A stretch of 64,000 bases of DNA from Lampris incognitus. Lineage: Eukaryota; Chordata; Actinopteri; Lampriformes; Lampridae. The number at the start of each line of letters is the position of its first letter. Within the stretch, counting starts at the first letter, position 1. Below, in pieces: positions 34,305-45,937 of the stretch. The stretch covers positions 52,945,985 through 53,009,984 of the forward strand of contig NC_079215.1 in assembly GCF_029633865.1 (NCBI RefSeq), in the 5' to 3' direction. Under the pieces are notes generated by a model that did no database searches, was not told the origin of the DNA, and saw only the letters and a list, made by a program, of their open reading frames with translations. Made by a program: the position numbers and the translations under genes.

Positions 34305-34535
34305 AATCATTCTACGGAGAGTGCAGTTTGCCAGACCAATACTTTTATGGTAAGTGGAGCTCAAAGTACGTTACATTTTGAGACTTTCACAAAACGGCCT
34401 TTGAATTTGCTTTTTCACGGACAATTTATTTAATAGTCACTCTGATGGAGGCACTTTTGTTTTTCCTGCTAGACTCGCGAGGTGGAAGCAGCCCTAGATG
34501 CCACGTGATGTCGACCCCTGAACAAGCAAGGAATG
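34305..34535 (+). other. two exon-like segments with open joined frame, unrecognised
   Basis: Segment 1 (34305-34349) lies between TCGTTCAG and GTAAGT. Segment 2 (34473-34535) lies between TTCCTGCTAG and GTAATT. Spliced together they keep one frame open, reading SFYGECSLPDQYFY then DSRGGSSPRCHVMSTPEQAR. The same signals are kept in copy B. I do not recognise the peptide. They might follow the promoter-like block near 32.7 kb, but no complete gene could be assembled. Confidence 0.3.
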
Positions 34536-35424
34536 GTAATTACATTAAATGTTAATACATTTTAGTATCTTATTCACAATGATGCAAGGTCCCAAAGAAA
34601 ATCTCAGTCTTAAGCTGTTAAATCAACATGACCATTTCTAAAATATTATCTGACCATCATTTTCTCAACCCACCCCTACCAGACTGTAGTGTAGCAAACC
34701 CGAAAAACTCTTTCCTAATGTTCTGGGTTGTTTACATTTACTGAACTGTGAAAACTTGATAATACTGATTTTTGTGGGAATAATCATGTAAATTGGTACT
34801 CGGCTCTGAAGTACAGCCTACAGAATGAGTTAAATGTGAAAATAAGACCACTTGCCATTGTTTCTTTACTCAACCAATGACTACTTGACTTCAGTTACAA
34901 GCACACTCTCCAACCAATGACCGCTTTCCATCGTCAATGACTCTGTCATTCTGCCCCCACTCGATTGCAGTAGTAAACCGTGTTCTTTTGAAACAGTGGG
35001 GTTTTTGTCATGGGGGGAACATGAATAGAAATTTTAAAAACGTATGAACAGGGGCAGAAGACTTGCTGAGCTTAAAAACAGATACGAATATGGCTCACTA
35101 TTTTTACTGTATAGTAACAATGATTTTACACAAAATACGAACCTATTTTGTGTAAAATTACTGTTTGTAAAAACAATAAAAAATGTTTGCCTTGTCCGAG
35201 GCTGTCATTTACAGACTGTTGATGTTCTTTCACCCAGCAGCAATACAGCAAAAGATATCTGCGCCTCCATTCAACACCTGACACACCCACACGCACACAG
35301 CAATTTTTAACAGCTTATCAGGCTGATTTTGTAACAATTACAGCATTTCCAGGCTATAATGTTTCACACTGAAATTGACAAAGTAATGGTTGACAGTTTT
35401 CACATTTCATTTTAAGCTTCAGAC

Positions 35425-35790
35425 ATGATTTTAAGGTTCTCCTGTTTATTTATAAAGCCCTAAATGGGACTCTGGTCGTGACCGTGTCTTTGCGGTTGCA
35501 GCCCGGCCTGGGCTGTTGAACACAGCATTCCCCTGCTACCTCCATCGACTTAAATCCCGGCTCAAAACTTACTTTTATTCTCTAGCGTTTGAATCCCCCT
35601 GATGTGGCTGATTTCTGGCTTGTACCTATGTCCATGTGTTGTTTATTCGTGCCTATGAGCTATGTGCCTTGCTCTCTTATGTCGAGGTTTCTTGTATTTG
35701 TGTTTTAGCTACCTGACAGCACTTTGGTCAATGTGGGTTGTACTTGGATGTGCTCTATGAATAAGTTTGACTTGACTAATTCTCTGTTTT
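35425..35790 (+). mobile_element. LINE 3' remnant in copy A
   Basis: Sequence resembling the far C-terminal coding part and tail of an L2-type LINE: TTTATAAAGCCCTAAATGGG, then CCTGGGCTGTTGAACACAGC and a CAAAACTTACTTTTATTCTC segment. The frame is broken. An equivalent stretch lies at 41755-42120 in copy B. Confidence 0.5.
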
Positions 35791-36089
35791 GATTCCCAGT
35801 TATTAAAGGACCTATGTGTAATAGTTTGGTTTTTCTGAAGCACAATATGACTGGTAATTATCAGCAGGGCTTGCCGAGCGCTTTGCGACTGTTTTGAAGC
35901 AAAGTAAAGGATCCCCCGAACTCTTACTCTCCGAATTGGGGTAGGGACAAAATATCGATACGGGAATATATTGTATTACTTCCTCTTGCGATACGTTTTT
36001 CGATACACTGGCGCCAAATATTGATATTTCTTATTAAAATATGCAGGCGCTATAAACTGATTCCCCCACTAATTTGACTTACCAGAGTC

Positions 36090-36470
36090 ACTACTTCATG
36101 GCTCCTCGTGGTGGCGCTCATCAAATGAGTGAGGTTAAACTTGTGGTGACGAAGAAGAAGAAGAAACGGGGCCCTCGGCGGACCGCGGGAGGAAGCGAGT
36201 CAAAGGCATCGCATTAACGTGACCACAGCTGAAAGTCAGCCTGCAATAAATGCGATGTTTAAAGCAAAGCTTCCCGGGAGGGCTACCAGTGTTAGTAAGT
36301 CTATAGCTGGGTTTATTTGCTGCAAGGGCCGTTGCCCAAACAGTGTAGTCGAAAATTAAGGTTTTCGCCGAATGCTTTAAACACTACCGAGTCGAATACA
36401 TTTAACTGAAAAGGCTGTTCCAGCGCTGTATGCAGAGACCAGAGCAAAGGTTTGTATTTTTCATCAATTA
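36090..36470 (+). pseudogene. hAT/ZBED-like transposase fragment, copy A
   Basis: Starting near ATGGCTCCTCGTGGTGG, translation gives a Lys-rich N-terminus (VVTKKKKKRG). After frame breaks come segments typical of hAT transposases: SIAGFICCKGRCPNSVVEN, GFRRML and EKAVPALYAETRAKV. Stops and frameshifts make it non-functional. Compared with copy B it lacks about 50 bases that encode Ser/Thr residues. Confidence 0.5.
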
Positions 36471-37066
36471 ATTTCTTATCCAAACCGCGTATCCTTAGGG
36501 TCGCGGAGATGCTGCCAGTCCGTCACATGGCCGACACATGTTATATAAGAGTTGGTAGATTCAAGTATGTCTTCGATTTTGTCCAGTATATAATAAAAAG
36601 TTACTAGATTTTATTGTCAATCGTCGCCACAATTGGCAAACTGAGCCATGGGAAGACCAAAATCGGGCATTACTTAAGCTAAAGGCCACGAGGCCCAAGT
36701 TGGCCCAAGATGGCGTCGTGGCCTTTCAAGATACAAGATGGTGGCTTCATAGTTCTCACTAGTTAGGGCAATATTTACTCCGAGGGATGCTGCACCCTAT
36801 CCCGGTTATATGATTAATCTGCAAATTAGTCAGCTAACGCTAAATGTAATCGCAAACAACAAAAAAGTTTAAAAAAACAAAACAAGCAAAGACGTACTTG
36901 CAGAACGTGGATAAAAATATTCGTTATTACTGCGTTTGTGCCGTAAAAACTATCGTTTGTGCTGTAATGTTTTTTTTAACAAAATTATTTAAATACAATT
37001 CAAAACATTACAGAGAGAACATCACACACATACATGTATACATACATATATACATACACACATATA

Positions 37067-38286
37067 CACTCACCGGCCACTTTATTAGGCACACCTGTCC
37101 AACTGCTCGCTAACGCAAATTTCTAATCAGCCAATCACATGGCAGCAACTCAATGCATTTAGGCATGTAGACATGGTCAAGACGATCTGCTGCAGTTCAA
37201 ACCGAGCATCAGAATGGGGAAGAAAGGGGATTTAAGTGACTTTGAACGTGGCATGGTTGTTGGTGCCAGACGGGCTGGTCTGAGTATTACAGAAACTGCT
37301 GATCTACTGGGATTTTCACGCACAACCATCTCTAGGGTTTACAGAGAATGGTCCGAAAAAGAGAAAATATCCAGTGAGCAGCAGTTCTGTGGGCGAAAAT
37401 GCCTTGTTGATGCCAGAGGTCAGAGGAGAATGGCCAGACTGGTTTGAGCTGATAGAAAGGCAACAGTAACTCAAATAACCACTCATTACAACCGAGGTAT
37501 GCAGAAGAGCATCTCTGAACGCACAACACGTCGAACCTTGAGGCAGATGGGCTACAGCAGCAGAAGACCACACCGGGTGCCACTCCTGTCAGCTAAGAAC
37601 AGGAAACTGAGGCTACAATTCGCACAGGCTCACCAAAATTGGACAATAGAAGATTGGAAAAACGTTGCCTGGTCTGATGAGTCTCGATTTCTGCTGCGAC
37701 ATTTGGATGGTAGGGTCAGAATTTGGCGTCAACAACATGAAAGCATGGATCCATCCTGCCTTGTATCAACGGTTCAGGCTGGTGGTGGTGGTGTAATGGT
37801 GTGGGGGATATTTTCTTGGCACACTTTGGGCCCCTTAGTACCAACTGAGCATCGTGTCAACGCCACAGCCCACCTGAGTATTGTTGCTGACCATGTCCAT
37901 CCCTTTATGACCACAGTGTTCCCATCTTCTGATGGCTACTTCCAGCAGGATAACGCGCCATGGCATAAAGCTCGAATCATCTCAGACTGGTTTCTTGAAC
38001 ATGACAATGAGTTCACTGTACTCAAATGGCCTCCACAGTCACCAGATCTCAATCACATAGAGCACCTTTGGGATGTGGTGGACCGGGAGATTCGCATCAT
38101 GGATGTGCAGCCAACAAATCTGCAGCAACTGCGTGATGCTATCATGTCAATATGGACCAAACTCTCTGAGGAATGTTTCCAGTACCTTGTTGAATCTATG
38201 CCACGAAGGATTAAGGCAGTTCTGAAGGCAAAAGGGGGTCCAACTTAGTACTAGCAAGGTGTACCTAATAAAGTGGCCAGTGAGTA
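37067..38286 (+). mobile_element. Tc1/mariner-like element X at the A/B junction
   Basis: A 1220-bp element with inverted ends: left CACTCACCGGCCACTTTATT, right AATAAAGTGGCCAGTGAGTA. TA flanks it (37065-37066 and 38287-38288). Its transposase lies at 37214-38248. It sits exactly between the two tandem copies, where copy A's 3' simple repeat would meet copy B's start. Confidence 0.9.
37214..38248 (+). pseudogene. element X transposase, one nonsense codon, DD36E
   Basis: One frame of 345 codons from MGKKGDLSDFERGMVVGARR to KAKGGPT is broken only by a TGA at 37445-37447. The helix-turn-helix is ITETADLLGFSRTTISRVYR. Putative catalytic residues are Asp155 (AWSDESRF), Asp246 (YFQQDNAPWH) and Glu283 (NHIEHLWD). 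The last two are separated by 36 residues, where classical Tc1 has 34. The usual NPIE reads NHIE. DD36E spacing is described for the Incomer-type clade; that placement is an inference from spacing alone. Confidence 0.85.
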
Positions 38287-38666
38287 TATATTGTAACGTG
38301 CATGGATAAGTAGACACGCTGGCCCCTGGCTGGCGGGTCTGACCCTTTAGTCGAGCGGTTAGCGATGTCTCCTGCGGTGCGGGCGATACGGGTTCGCTTC
38401 CCGGCCGCGGCAATTCCTGTGGTTGCATTGTCCCCCGAATTCGCTACAATATTGTGTACAAATAGGGTGACCAGATGCAAACAGTCCAAATGCGGGGAAA
38501 ACTTAAGATATTGCGAGACAATGTGTGACGGATAGGAATGTCCTAAAAGGTTTAAAAAAAATTTATTATTTTCATAACCTAAATGAGGCTGTTTAAGGCA
38601 AGGCAAGTTTATTTGTATAGCACATTTCAGCATCAAGGCAACTCAAAGCAGGTGTTTAAGCAACTA

Positions 38667-40249
38667 CACTGCTCAAAAAAATAAAGGGAACACATAAGCA
38701 ATGCAATGTAGCTCCAAGTCAATCCCACTTTTGAGATATCAACCTGTCCAGTTAGGAAGCAACACTGATTTGTGAATCAATTTCACCTGTTGGTAAATTG
38801 TCTAATTTCCACCTGGTGGAAATTAGACAATATGCAAGACAACCCCTATAAAAGGAATGGATTTGCAGGTGGTGGCCACAGACCATTTGCCTGTCCTCAT
38901 CTTTTCTGGCCGATCTTTGGTTAGTTTTTCATTTTGCTAGTGCCCTCACCACTAGAGGTGGCATGAGGCGGTATCTGCAACCTACAGAAGTTGCTCAGGT
39001 AGTGCAGCTCATCCAGGATGGCACGTCAATGCGTGCTGTGGCAAGAAGATTTGATGTGTCTCCCAGCACAGTGTCTAGAGCATGGAGGAGGTACCAGGAG
39101 ACAGGCCAGTACACCAGGAGACGTGGAGGGGGCCGCAGGAGGACAACAACCCCGCAGCAGAACCGCTTTCTGGTCCTTTGTGCAAGGAGGAACAGGAGGA
39201 GCACTGCCGGAGCCCTACAAAACGACCTTCAACAGGCCACTAATGTGCAGGTTTCTGCTCAAACAGTGAGAAACAGAATGCATGAGGATGGTTTGAGGGC
39301 CCGACGTCCACAATTGGGGCCTGTGCTCACAGCCCAACACCGTGCAGCCCGATTGACCTTTGCCAGAGAACATCTTGGTTGGCAGATTCGCCATTGGCGC
39401 CCTGTGCTCTTCACAGATGAGAGCAGGTTCACACTGAACACATGTGACAGACATGAGAGAGTCTGGAGACGCTGTGGAGAATGTTCTGCTGCCTGCAACA
39501 TCCTCCAGCATGACCGGTTTGGTGGTGGGTCAGTGATGGTCTGGGGAGGCATATCCTTGGAGGGCCGCACAGACCTCTACGTGCTAGCCAGAGGTACCAT
39601 GACTGCCATTAGGTACCGGGATGAGATCCTCAGACCCATTGTCAGACCATATGCTGGTGCAGTGGGCCCTGGGTTCCTGCTCATGCATGACAATGCTCGT
39701 CCTCATGTGGCCAGAGTGTGTCAGCAGTTCCTGTATGTCGAGGGCATTGATGCTATGGACTGGCCTGCACGTTCCCCAGACCTGAATCCAATCGAGCACC
39801 TCTGGGACATCATGTCTCGTACCATCCGCCAACGCGATGTCGCACCACAGACTGTCCAGGAGTTGACCGATGCCCTGATCCAGGTCCGGGAGGAGATCCT
39901 TCAGGAGACCATCCGTCGTCTCATCAGGAGCATGCCCAGACGTTGTAGGGAGTGCATACAGGCACGTGGAGGCCACACACACTACTGAGCCTCATTTTGA
40001 ATCGTCTTGAAGAATTTCCACAGAAGTTGGATCAGCCTATGTTCTCATTTTCCACTTTGATTTTGAGTATGATTCTGAATCCAGACCTTAATGGGCTAAT
40101 GATTTTGATTTCCATTGATCATTCTTAGGTTATTTTGCTCTAAACACATTCCTCTGTCTAATAAATAAAGATTTCCAGCTGAAATATTTCATTCATCGAG
40201 GTCTATATTGTGTTTTTAGGTGTTCCCTTTTTTTTTTTTTTGAGCAGTG
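38667..40249 (+). mobile_element. complete Tc1-like transposon Y, apparently intact
   Basis: A 1583-bp element with inverted ends starting CACTGCTCAAAAAAATAAAG and finishing CCC-(T)14-GAGCAGTG. It is flanked by TA duplications (38665-38666 and 40250-40251). Copy A shows the uninterrupted site GCAACTAGTTCTTGA, so the insertion is precise and younger than the duplication. Terminal repeats are short (about 28 bases), unlike the roughly 210-base ends of the IR/DR family at 29451. Confidence 0.95.
38963..39988 (+). CDS. intact Tc1-family transposase (DD34E)
   Basis: An uninterrupted frame of 341 residues, the full length for Tc1 transposases. The N-terminus has paired helix-turn-helix domains ([35 protein letters not shown]). 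A basic RRRGGGRRR hinge like the GRPR AT-hook follows. The catalytic domain has Asp152 in LFTDESRF, Asp243 in LMHDNARPH and Glu278 in LNPIEHLWD, 34 residues between the last two. [11 protein letters not shown] glycine box is present. It would cut and paste its own element at TA sites in the nucleus. The first ATG of the frame is used; upstream stops rule out a longer product. Confidence 0.93.
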   Translation: MRRYLQPTEVAQVVQLIQDGTSMRAVARRFDVSPSTVSRAWRRYQETGQYTRRRGGGRRRTTTPQQNRFLVLCARRNRRSTAGALQNDLQQATNVQVSAQTVRNRMHEDGLRARRPQLGPVLTAQHRAARLTFAREHLGWQIRHWRPVLFTDESRFTLNTCDRHERVWRRCGECSAACNILQHDRFGGGSVMVWGGISLEGRTDLYVLARGTMTAIRYRDEILRPIVRPYAGAVGPGFLLMHDNARPHVARVCQQFLYVEGIDAMDWPARSPDLNPIEHLWDIMSRTIRQRDVAPQTVQELTDALIQVREEILQETIRRLIRSMPRRCRECIQARGGHTHY

Positions 40250-42406
40250 TAGTTCTTGAGTAAACGCTTTTAAACGTTTTAAACGTACCTTGCCATTTGA
40301 GTTATGTATTTATTTTTACCCCATTTATGCTGTCATTTTCGGTCTGTGTTTGGAATGTAAACTGACAGTTTCTGCAAAGCGATTTTTTTTTTCCGATTAT
40401 TGGCAAAAACGTAACGATTATCAATACTGAAATTATCTTATTGATGCCAACCCTAGTGTTAATGTTTTTCCCCCACCCTCTCCCTATTGATTGATTCTGC
40501 AACATGTAACTCTTTTGAACATCAGCCCACCATAAGTTTCCTGGCAGAAATTCTTTGCACAGTTTGCATTAATGTAGTGCAGAAGGCCACTGTCTTTAAT
40601 AAGTTTAATTTTGTTCATTTTGTTTGTTCAGAATCATTCTACGGAGAGTGCAGTTTGCCAGACCAATACTTTCATGGTAAGTGGAGCTCAAATTACGTTA
40701 CATTTTGAGACTTTCACAAAACGGCCTTTGAATTTGCTTTTTCACGGACAATTTATTTAATAGTCACTCTGATGGAGGCACTTTTGTTTTTCCTGCTAGA
40801 CTCGCGAGGTGGAAGCAGCCCTAGATGCCACGTGATGTCGACCCCTGAACAAGCAAGGAATGGTAATTACATTAAATGTTAATACATTTTAGTATCTTAT
40901 TCACAATGATGCAAGGTCCCAAAGAAAAGCTCAGTCTTAAGTTGTTAAATCAACATGACCATTTCTAAAATATTATCTGACCATCATTTTCTCAACCCAC
41001 CCCTACCAGACTGTAGTGTAGCAAACCCGAAAAGCTCTTTACTAATATTCTGGGTTGTTTACATTTACTGAACTGTGAAAACTTGATAATACTGATTTTT
41101 GTGGGAATAATCATGTAAATTGGTACTCAGCTCTGAAATACAGCCTACAGAATGAGTTAAATGTGAAAGTAAGACCACTTGCCATTGTTTCTGTACTCAA
41201 CCAATGACTACTTGGCCTCAGTTACAAGCACCCTCTCCAACCAATGACTGCTTTCCATCGTCAGTGACTCGGTTTACTACTGCAATCGAGTGGGGGCAGA
41301 ATGACAGTGTTCTTTTGAAACAGTGGGGTTTTTGTCATGGGGGGAACATGAATAGAAATTTTAAAAACGTATGAACAGGGGCAGAAGACTTGCTGAGCTT
41401 AAAAACAGATAAGAATATGGCTCACTATTTTTACTGTATAGTAACAATGATTTTACACAAATTACGAACCTATTTTGTGTAAAATTACTGTTTGTAAAAA
41501 CAATAAAAAATGTTTGCCTTGTCCGAGGCTGTCATTTACAGACTGTTGATGTTCTTTCACCCGGCAGCAATATAGCAAAAGATATCTGCTCCTCCATTCA
41601 ACACCTGACACACCCACACAGCAATTTTTAACAGCTTATCAGGCTGATTTTGTAACAATTCCGTCATTTATACAGCATTTCCAGGCTATAATGTTTCACT
41701 CTGAAATTGACAAAGTAATGGTTGACAGTTTTCACATTTCATTTTAAGCTTCAGACATGATTTTAAGGTTCTCCTGTTTATTTATAAAGCCCTAAATGGG
41801 ACTCCTGGCTGTCGTGACCGTGTCTTTGCGGTTGCAGCCCGGCCTGGGCTGTTGAACACAGCATTCCCCTGCTACCTCCATCGACGTAAATCCCGGCTCA
41901 AAACTTACTTTTATTCTCTAGCGTTTGAATCCCCCTGATGTGGCTGATTTCTGGCTTGTACCTATGTCCATGTGTTGTTTATTCGTGCCTATGAGCTATG
42001 TGCCTTGCTCTCTTATGTCGAGGTTTCTTGTATTTGTGTTTTAGCTACCTGACAGCACTTTGGTCAATGTGGGTTGTACTTGGATGTGCTCTATGAATAA
42101 GTTTGACTTGACTAATTCTCTGTTTTGATTCCCAGTTATTAAAGGACCTATGTGTAATAGTTTGGTTTTTCTGAAGCACAATATGACTGGTAATTATCAG
42201 CAGGGCTTGCCGAGCGCTTTGCGACTGTTTTGAAGCAAAGTAAAGGATCCCCCGAACTCTTACTCTCCGAATTGGGGTAGGGACAAAATATCGATACGGG
42301 AATATATTGTATTACTTCCTCTTGCGATACGTTATCGATACACTGGCGCCAAATATTGATATTTCTTATTAAAATATGCAGGCGCTATAAACTGATTCCC
42401 CCACTA

Positions 42407-42860
42407 ATTTGACTTACCAGAGTCACTACTTCATGGCTCCTCGTGGTGGCGCTCATCAAATGAGTGAGGTTAAACTTGTGGTGACGAAGAAGAAGAAGAA
42501 ACGGGGCCCTTGGCGGACCGCGGGAGGAAGCGAGTCAAAGGCATCGCAGCCACCTAGCTCGTCGTCAACATCGTCATCCGGATCTTGTGGAGAAAACGGT
42601 TAACGTGACCACAGCTGAAAGTCAGCCTGCAATAAATGCGATGTTTAAAGCAAAGCTTCCCGGGAGGGCTACCAGTGTTAGTAAGTCTATAGCTGGGTTT
42701 ATTTGCTGCAAGGGCCGTTGCCCAAACAGTGTAGTCGAAAATTAAGGTTTTCGCCGAATGCTTTAAACACTACCGAGTCGAATACATTTAACTGAAAAGG
42801 CTGTTCCAGCGCTGTATGCAGAGACCAGAGCAAAGGTTTGTATTTTTCATCAATTAATTT
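42407..42860 (+). pseudogene. hAT/ZBED-like transposase fragment, copy B
   Basis: Copy B counterpart of 36090-36470. A 64-codon frame from 42409 reads MAPRGGAHQMSEVKLVVTKK, then SSSSTSSSGSCGENG, and stops at 42603. Further hAT-like pieces (SIAGFICCKG, PNSVVEN, PALYAETRAKV) follow in other frames. It is broken by stops and cannot be a full transposase. Confidence 0.5.
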
Positions 42861-43451
42861 CTTATCCAAACCGCGTATCCTTAGGGTCGCGGGGATGCTG
42901 CCAGTCCGTCACATGGCCGACACACATTTGTTATATAAGAGTTGGTAGATTCAAGTATGTCTTCGATTTTGTCCAGTATATAATAAAAAGTTACTAGATT
43001 TTATTGTCAATCGTCGCCACAATTGGCAAACTGAGCCATGGGAAGACCAAAATCGGGCATTACTTAAGCTAAAGGCCACGAGGCCCAAGATGGCGTCGTG
43101 GCCTTTCAAGATACAAGATGGTGGCTTCATAGTTCTCGCTAGTTACGGCAATATTTATTCCGAGGGATGCTGCACCCTATCCCGGTTATATGATTCATCT
43201 GCAAATTAGTCAGCTAACGCTAAATGTAATTGCAAACAACAAAAAAGTAAAATAAAAAAACAAGCAAAGACGTACTTGCAGAACGTGAATAAAAATATTA
43301 TCATTCGTTATTACTGCGTTTGTGCCGTAAAAACTTAACGTTTGTGCTGTAATGTTTTTTTTAACAATTATTTAAATACAATTCAAAACATTACAGAGAG
43401 AACATCACACACATACATGTATACATACATATATACATACACACATATACA

Positions 43452-43701
43452 TATATATCGTCACCTTGGAATAATGGCCTAAGTCATATTTTCAAGTTTT
43501 TCCAAAAAACAATCAAACAAATATAGAATATATGATATTTCTTAATCATTTCACACAAAAAGGTTATGACAATCTATGACTATTGACATACCTTTCTGTG
43601 TGAATTGATTAAGAAATATAGTATATTCTATATTTGTTTCAGTTTATTCTGTTTTTTGAAAAACTTGAAAATATGACTTAGGCCATTATTTTAAGGTGAC
43701 G

Positions 43702-43709
<8 letters not shown>
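43452..43709. mobile_element. MITE with long inverted repeats
   Basis: About 120-base arms meet around a short centre: the left end ATATCGTCACCTTGGAATAA is mirrored by the right end TTATTTTAAGGTGACGATAT. Both arms share AATGGCCTAAGTCATATTTT. It has no coding capacity and sits between a TACATACACA-type repeat and a (CA)n run (43707-43735). The TA-rich flanks hide any target duplication. Confidence 0.8.
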
Positions 43710-43734
<25 letters not shown>

Positions 43735-45937
43735 TCTATATACATACACATACATAAAACCAATTATAAACAATGTGGAACAATACAGCAGGGGACATGA
43801 AGGAAAAAAATTAAATACATATGTTCAAGACATCGTATATTTTCAAAGTGAAGGTCACAATGAACTTTTTTTTATCTGAGTGAAACATTGAAATTTCTAT
43901 AAGTGAAAATGGAAAAAGGCAGATAATTATGCAAAGTAAACAAGTATAAAGTATCTGAACACGATAAACAATAACCTAAATAAAGTCAATGAAACTTAAT
44001 CAGAAGCTACAGAAAATAGTTCCTTATAATATGACAGTGTGCGTTCACTTTTTTTATTCATTATATGGGCCAATGTGTCTATATACATATTCAACTTGAC
44101 CAGAAAAGCACCAAGGTGTGGGAGGGATCTAGAGAACCTTGCTTTATGTATGTGAAATTTGCCAAGTGCAATTATAAGATTCGTCATGTAATTTAAAGAT
44201 TTATTTTCACATTCAAATTCAGTAATAATGTCTTTAGGCGTAATTATTACAGACTGTCCAGTCTTGTTAAGTATAAAATTCTTTGTCACTCCAAAACACA
44301 TGAGGAGGGGCAGTGACAAAAAAAATGTATAACCGTTTCCGGCTCAGCGCTACAAAAGGTGCAATTAAGTTCTATGTCAGTAAATTTGGAAATTAATGCG
44401 TTGCATGGATAGATGGTGTGTAACATTTTAAAATGGATTTCTCTAATTCTATTTGCTACAGAATTGAAATGGGCACAGCCAAGCCTTATACCATTTTATG
44501 TCATCCAATTGTGAATTCCAGGAAGGTTTCCCTCTGGGTGAAATCTTATAGTCACAAAGCACTTTTCTTATGTTTGTTGGTACATTTCATGTCTGTTAAT
44601 TTTATTCCATTAACTTTTAAACAAGGTATTTTAAGATTAAAATTTTGATATTCTAAGTGACATTTAATTAATTCAGTTATACCTGTGAGAATAGCCCTTA
44701 TCACAGAAGTAAATTCTTTGTATTTGACTGGAAAAGATTTGGCTTTAAGGAAATTTTTACAACTATAAAGATTGCCTTTATCGTCAAACAAATCTGTAAC
44801 AAAGAATATACCCATTTCAATCCAGTTCTTTATATATACATTTCTTGTTAACAGTGATATTGCCATTGTTCCAAATTATATCCTTATGTGGTGAAAAGTT
44901 GTGAACATAATTTTCAAGACAATAAAGCCTGCTGATAGAACTTTGAGAGTTTTATCGGCAATTTAGAGACAATGTAATTACATCCCATTAGCAACTTTAA
45001 GCCACCTAAATTTTTAAATATATTGTGTGGTGTAAAATTCCATAATGATTCTGGGCGCTCCGAACATTTTTTAAGCCCATTGATCTTGAAAGTGCAATTT
45101 AAATGGACAAGATCTACGATTTCCAACCCTTCTTCAGCTCTCTGCAATCTGAGTATTTCTTTTTTAAGGTAATGGTGTCTTGTTTTTCCATACAAATTTG
45201 ATCAATTATTAACTTTTTTACAGAGCATATCATTAACATAGAGTGACAAGGTTAAACCAATCTTGATACTCCTTCAGCCTTTGTCAATAACACTCTTCCA
45301 AAAATGGAAAGCTCTCTCTGAAGCCACATATTAAGAATTGACTTGGTTTTCTTAATTTTGGGAAGAAAATTTAGCTGCTGTCTGAGAGCCATATCTTTTG
45401 AAATGTGAATACCAATGTATTTTACACATTGTTTAACAGGAACATTAAACATAAGTTTCTCTTCAGTCTCACATAAACATAAAATTTCACTTTTGTTTAT
45501 ATTGAGCTTAAGACCTGAAGCTCCTTAAAATTCACCAGTTACATGTAACGCACTCTTTGCCATTTATCCTTAAGAAATAATACCGTGTCATCAGCTAACT
45601 AATTTTTATCTCTGTCAAAAATAGTTAAGCCTTGTATATCTGGGCTATTTGAAATATTTAAAGACAAAAGTTCAGCAACAATCAAAAACAAGAAAAGGGA
45701 CATCCTTGACGTACACCGCTTGAAATGGGAAACCATTTTGAAACGTTGGGATACAGAATGACTGAACTGTTTATGTCCTTATAGAACATGGCAATATTAT
45801 TGATAAAGTTAACCCCAAAACCAAAAATTTGCAGGGCTTTTGTATAATGAAAGAATGTTCAATTGAATCAAATGCCTTATAAAAATCAAGGAATACAAAT
45901 AATGCATTTGACTTTATATAGTTCGAATAGTCAGTTA

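Larger units (their letters stand above)
33540..37066 (+). repeat. tandem duplication, copy A (about 3.5 kb)
   Basis: This whole stretch recurs almost base for base in 38287-38666 joined to 40252-43450. It contains a tRNA-like head repeat, the exon-like segments at 34305 and 34473, a LINE 3' remnant (35425-35790) and a decayed hAT/BED transposase fragment (about 36090-36470). Relative to copy B it lacks about 50 bases after 36208, carries a 35-base inversion at 34945-34979, and lacks the Tc1-like element found in copy B. It ends in a CATACACACATATA-type simple repeat interrupted by element X. Confidence 0.93.
38287..43450 (+). repeat. tandem duplication, copy B, interrupted by element Y
   Basis: Copy B is 38287-38666 plus 40252-43450, with element Y (38667-40249) between. 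Outside Y it matches copy A with scattered substitutions and small indels. Its 3' end runs into CATACACACATATACATATA at about 43450, as does copy A before element X. Exon-like segments corresponding to 34305 and 34473 are near 40632 and 40800 with splice-like flanks intact. Confidence 0.93.

Noticed and set aside
33540-43450. Duplication as a pure assembly artefact
   Set aside because: The copies differ by substitutions, indels, a micro-inversion and a transposon with its own target duplication, which favours a real duplication. Separate haplotypes placed in tandem cannot be fully excluded without reads.
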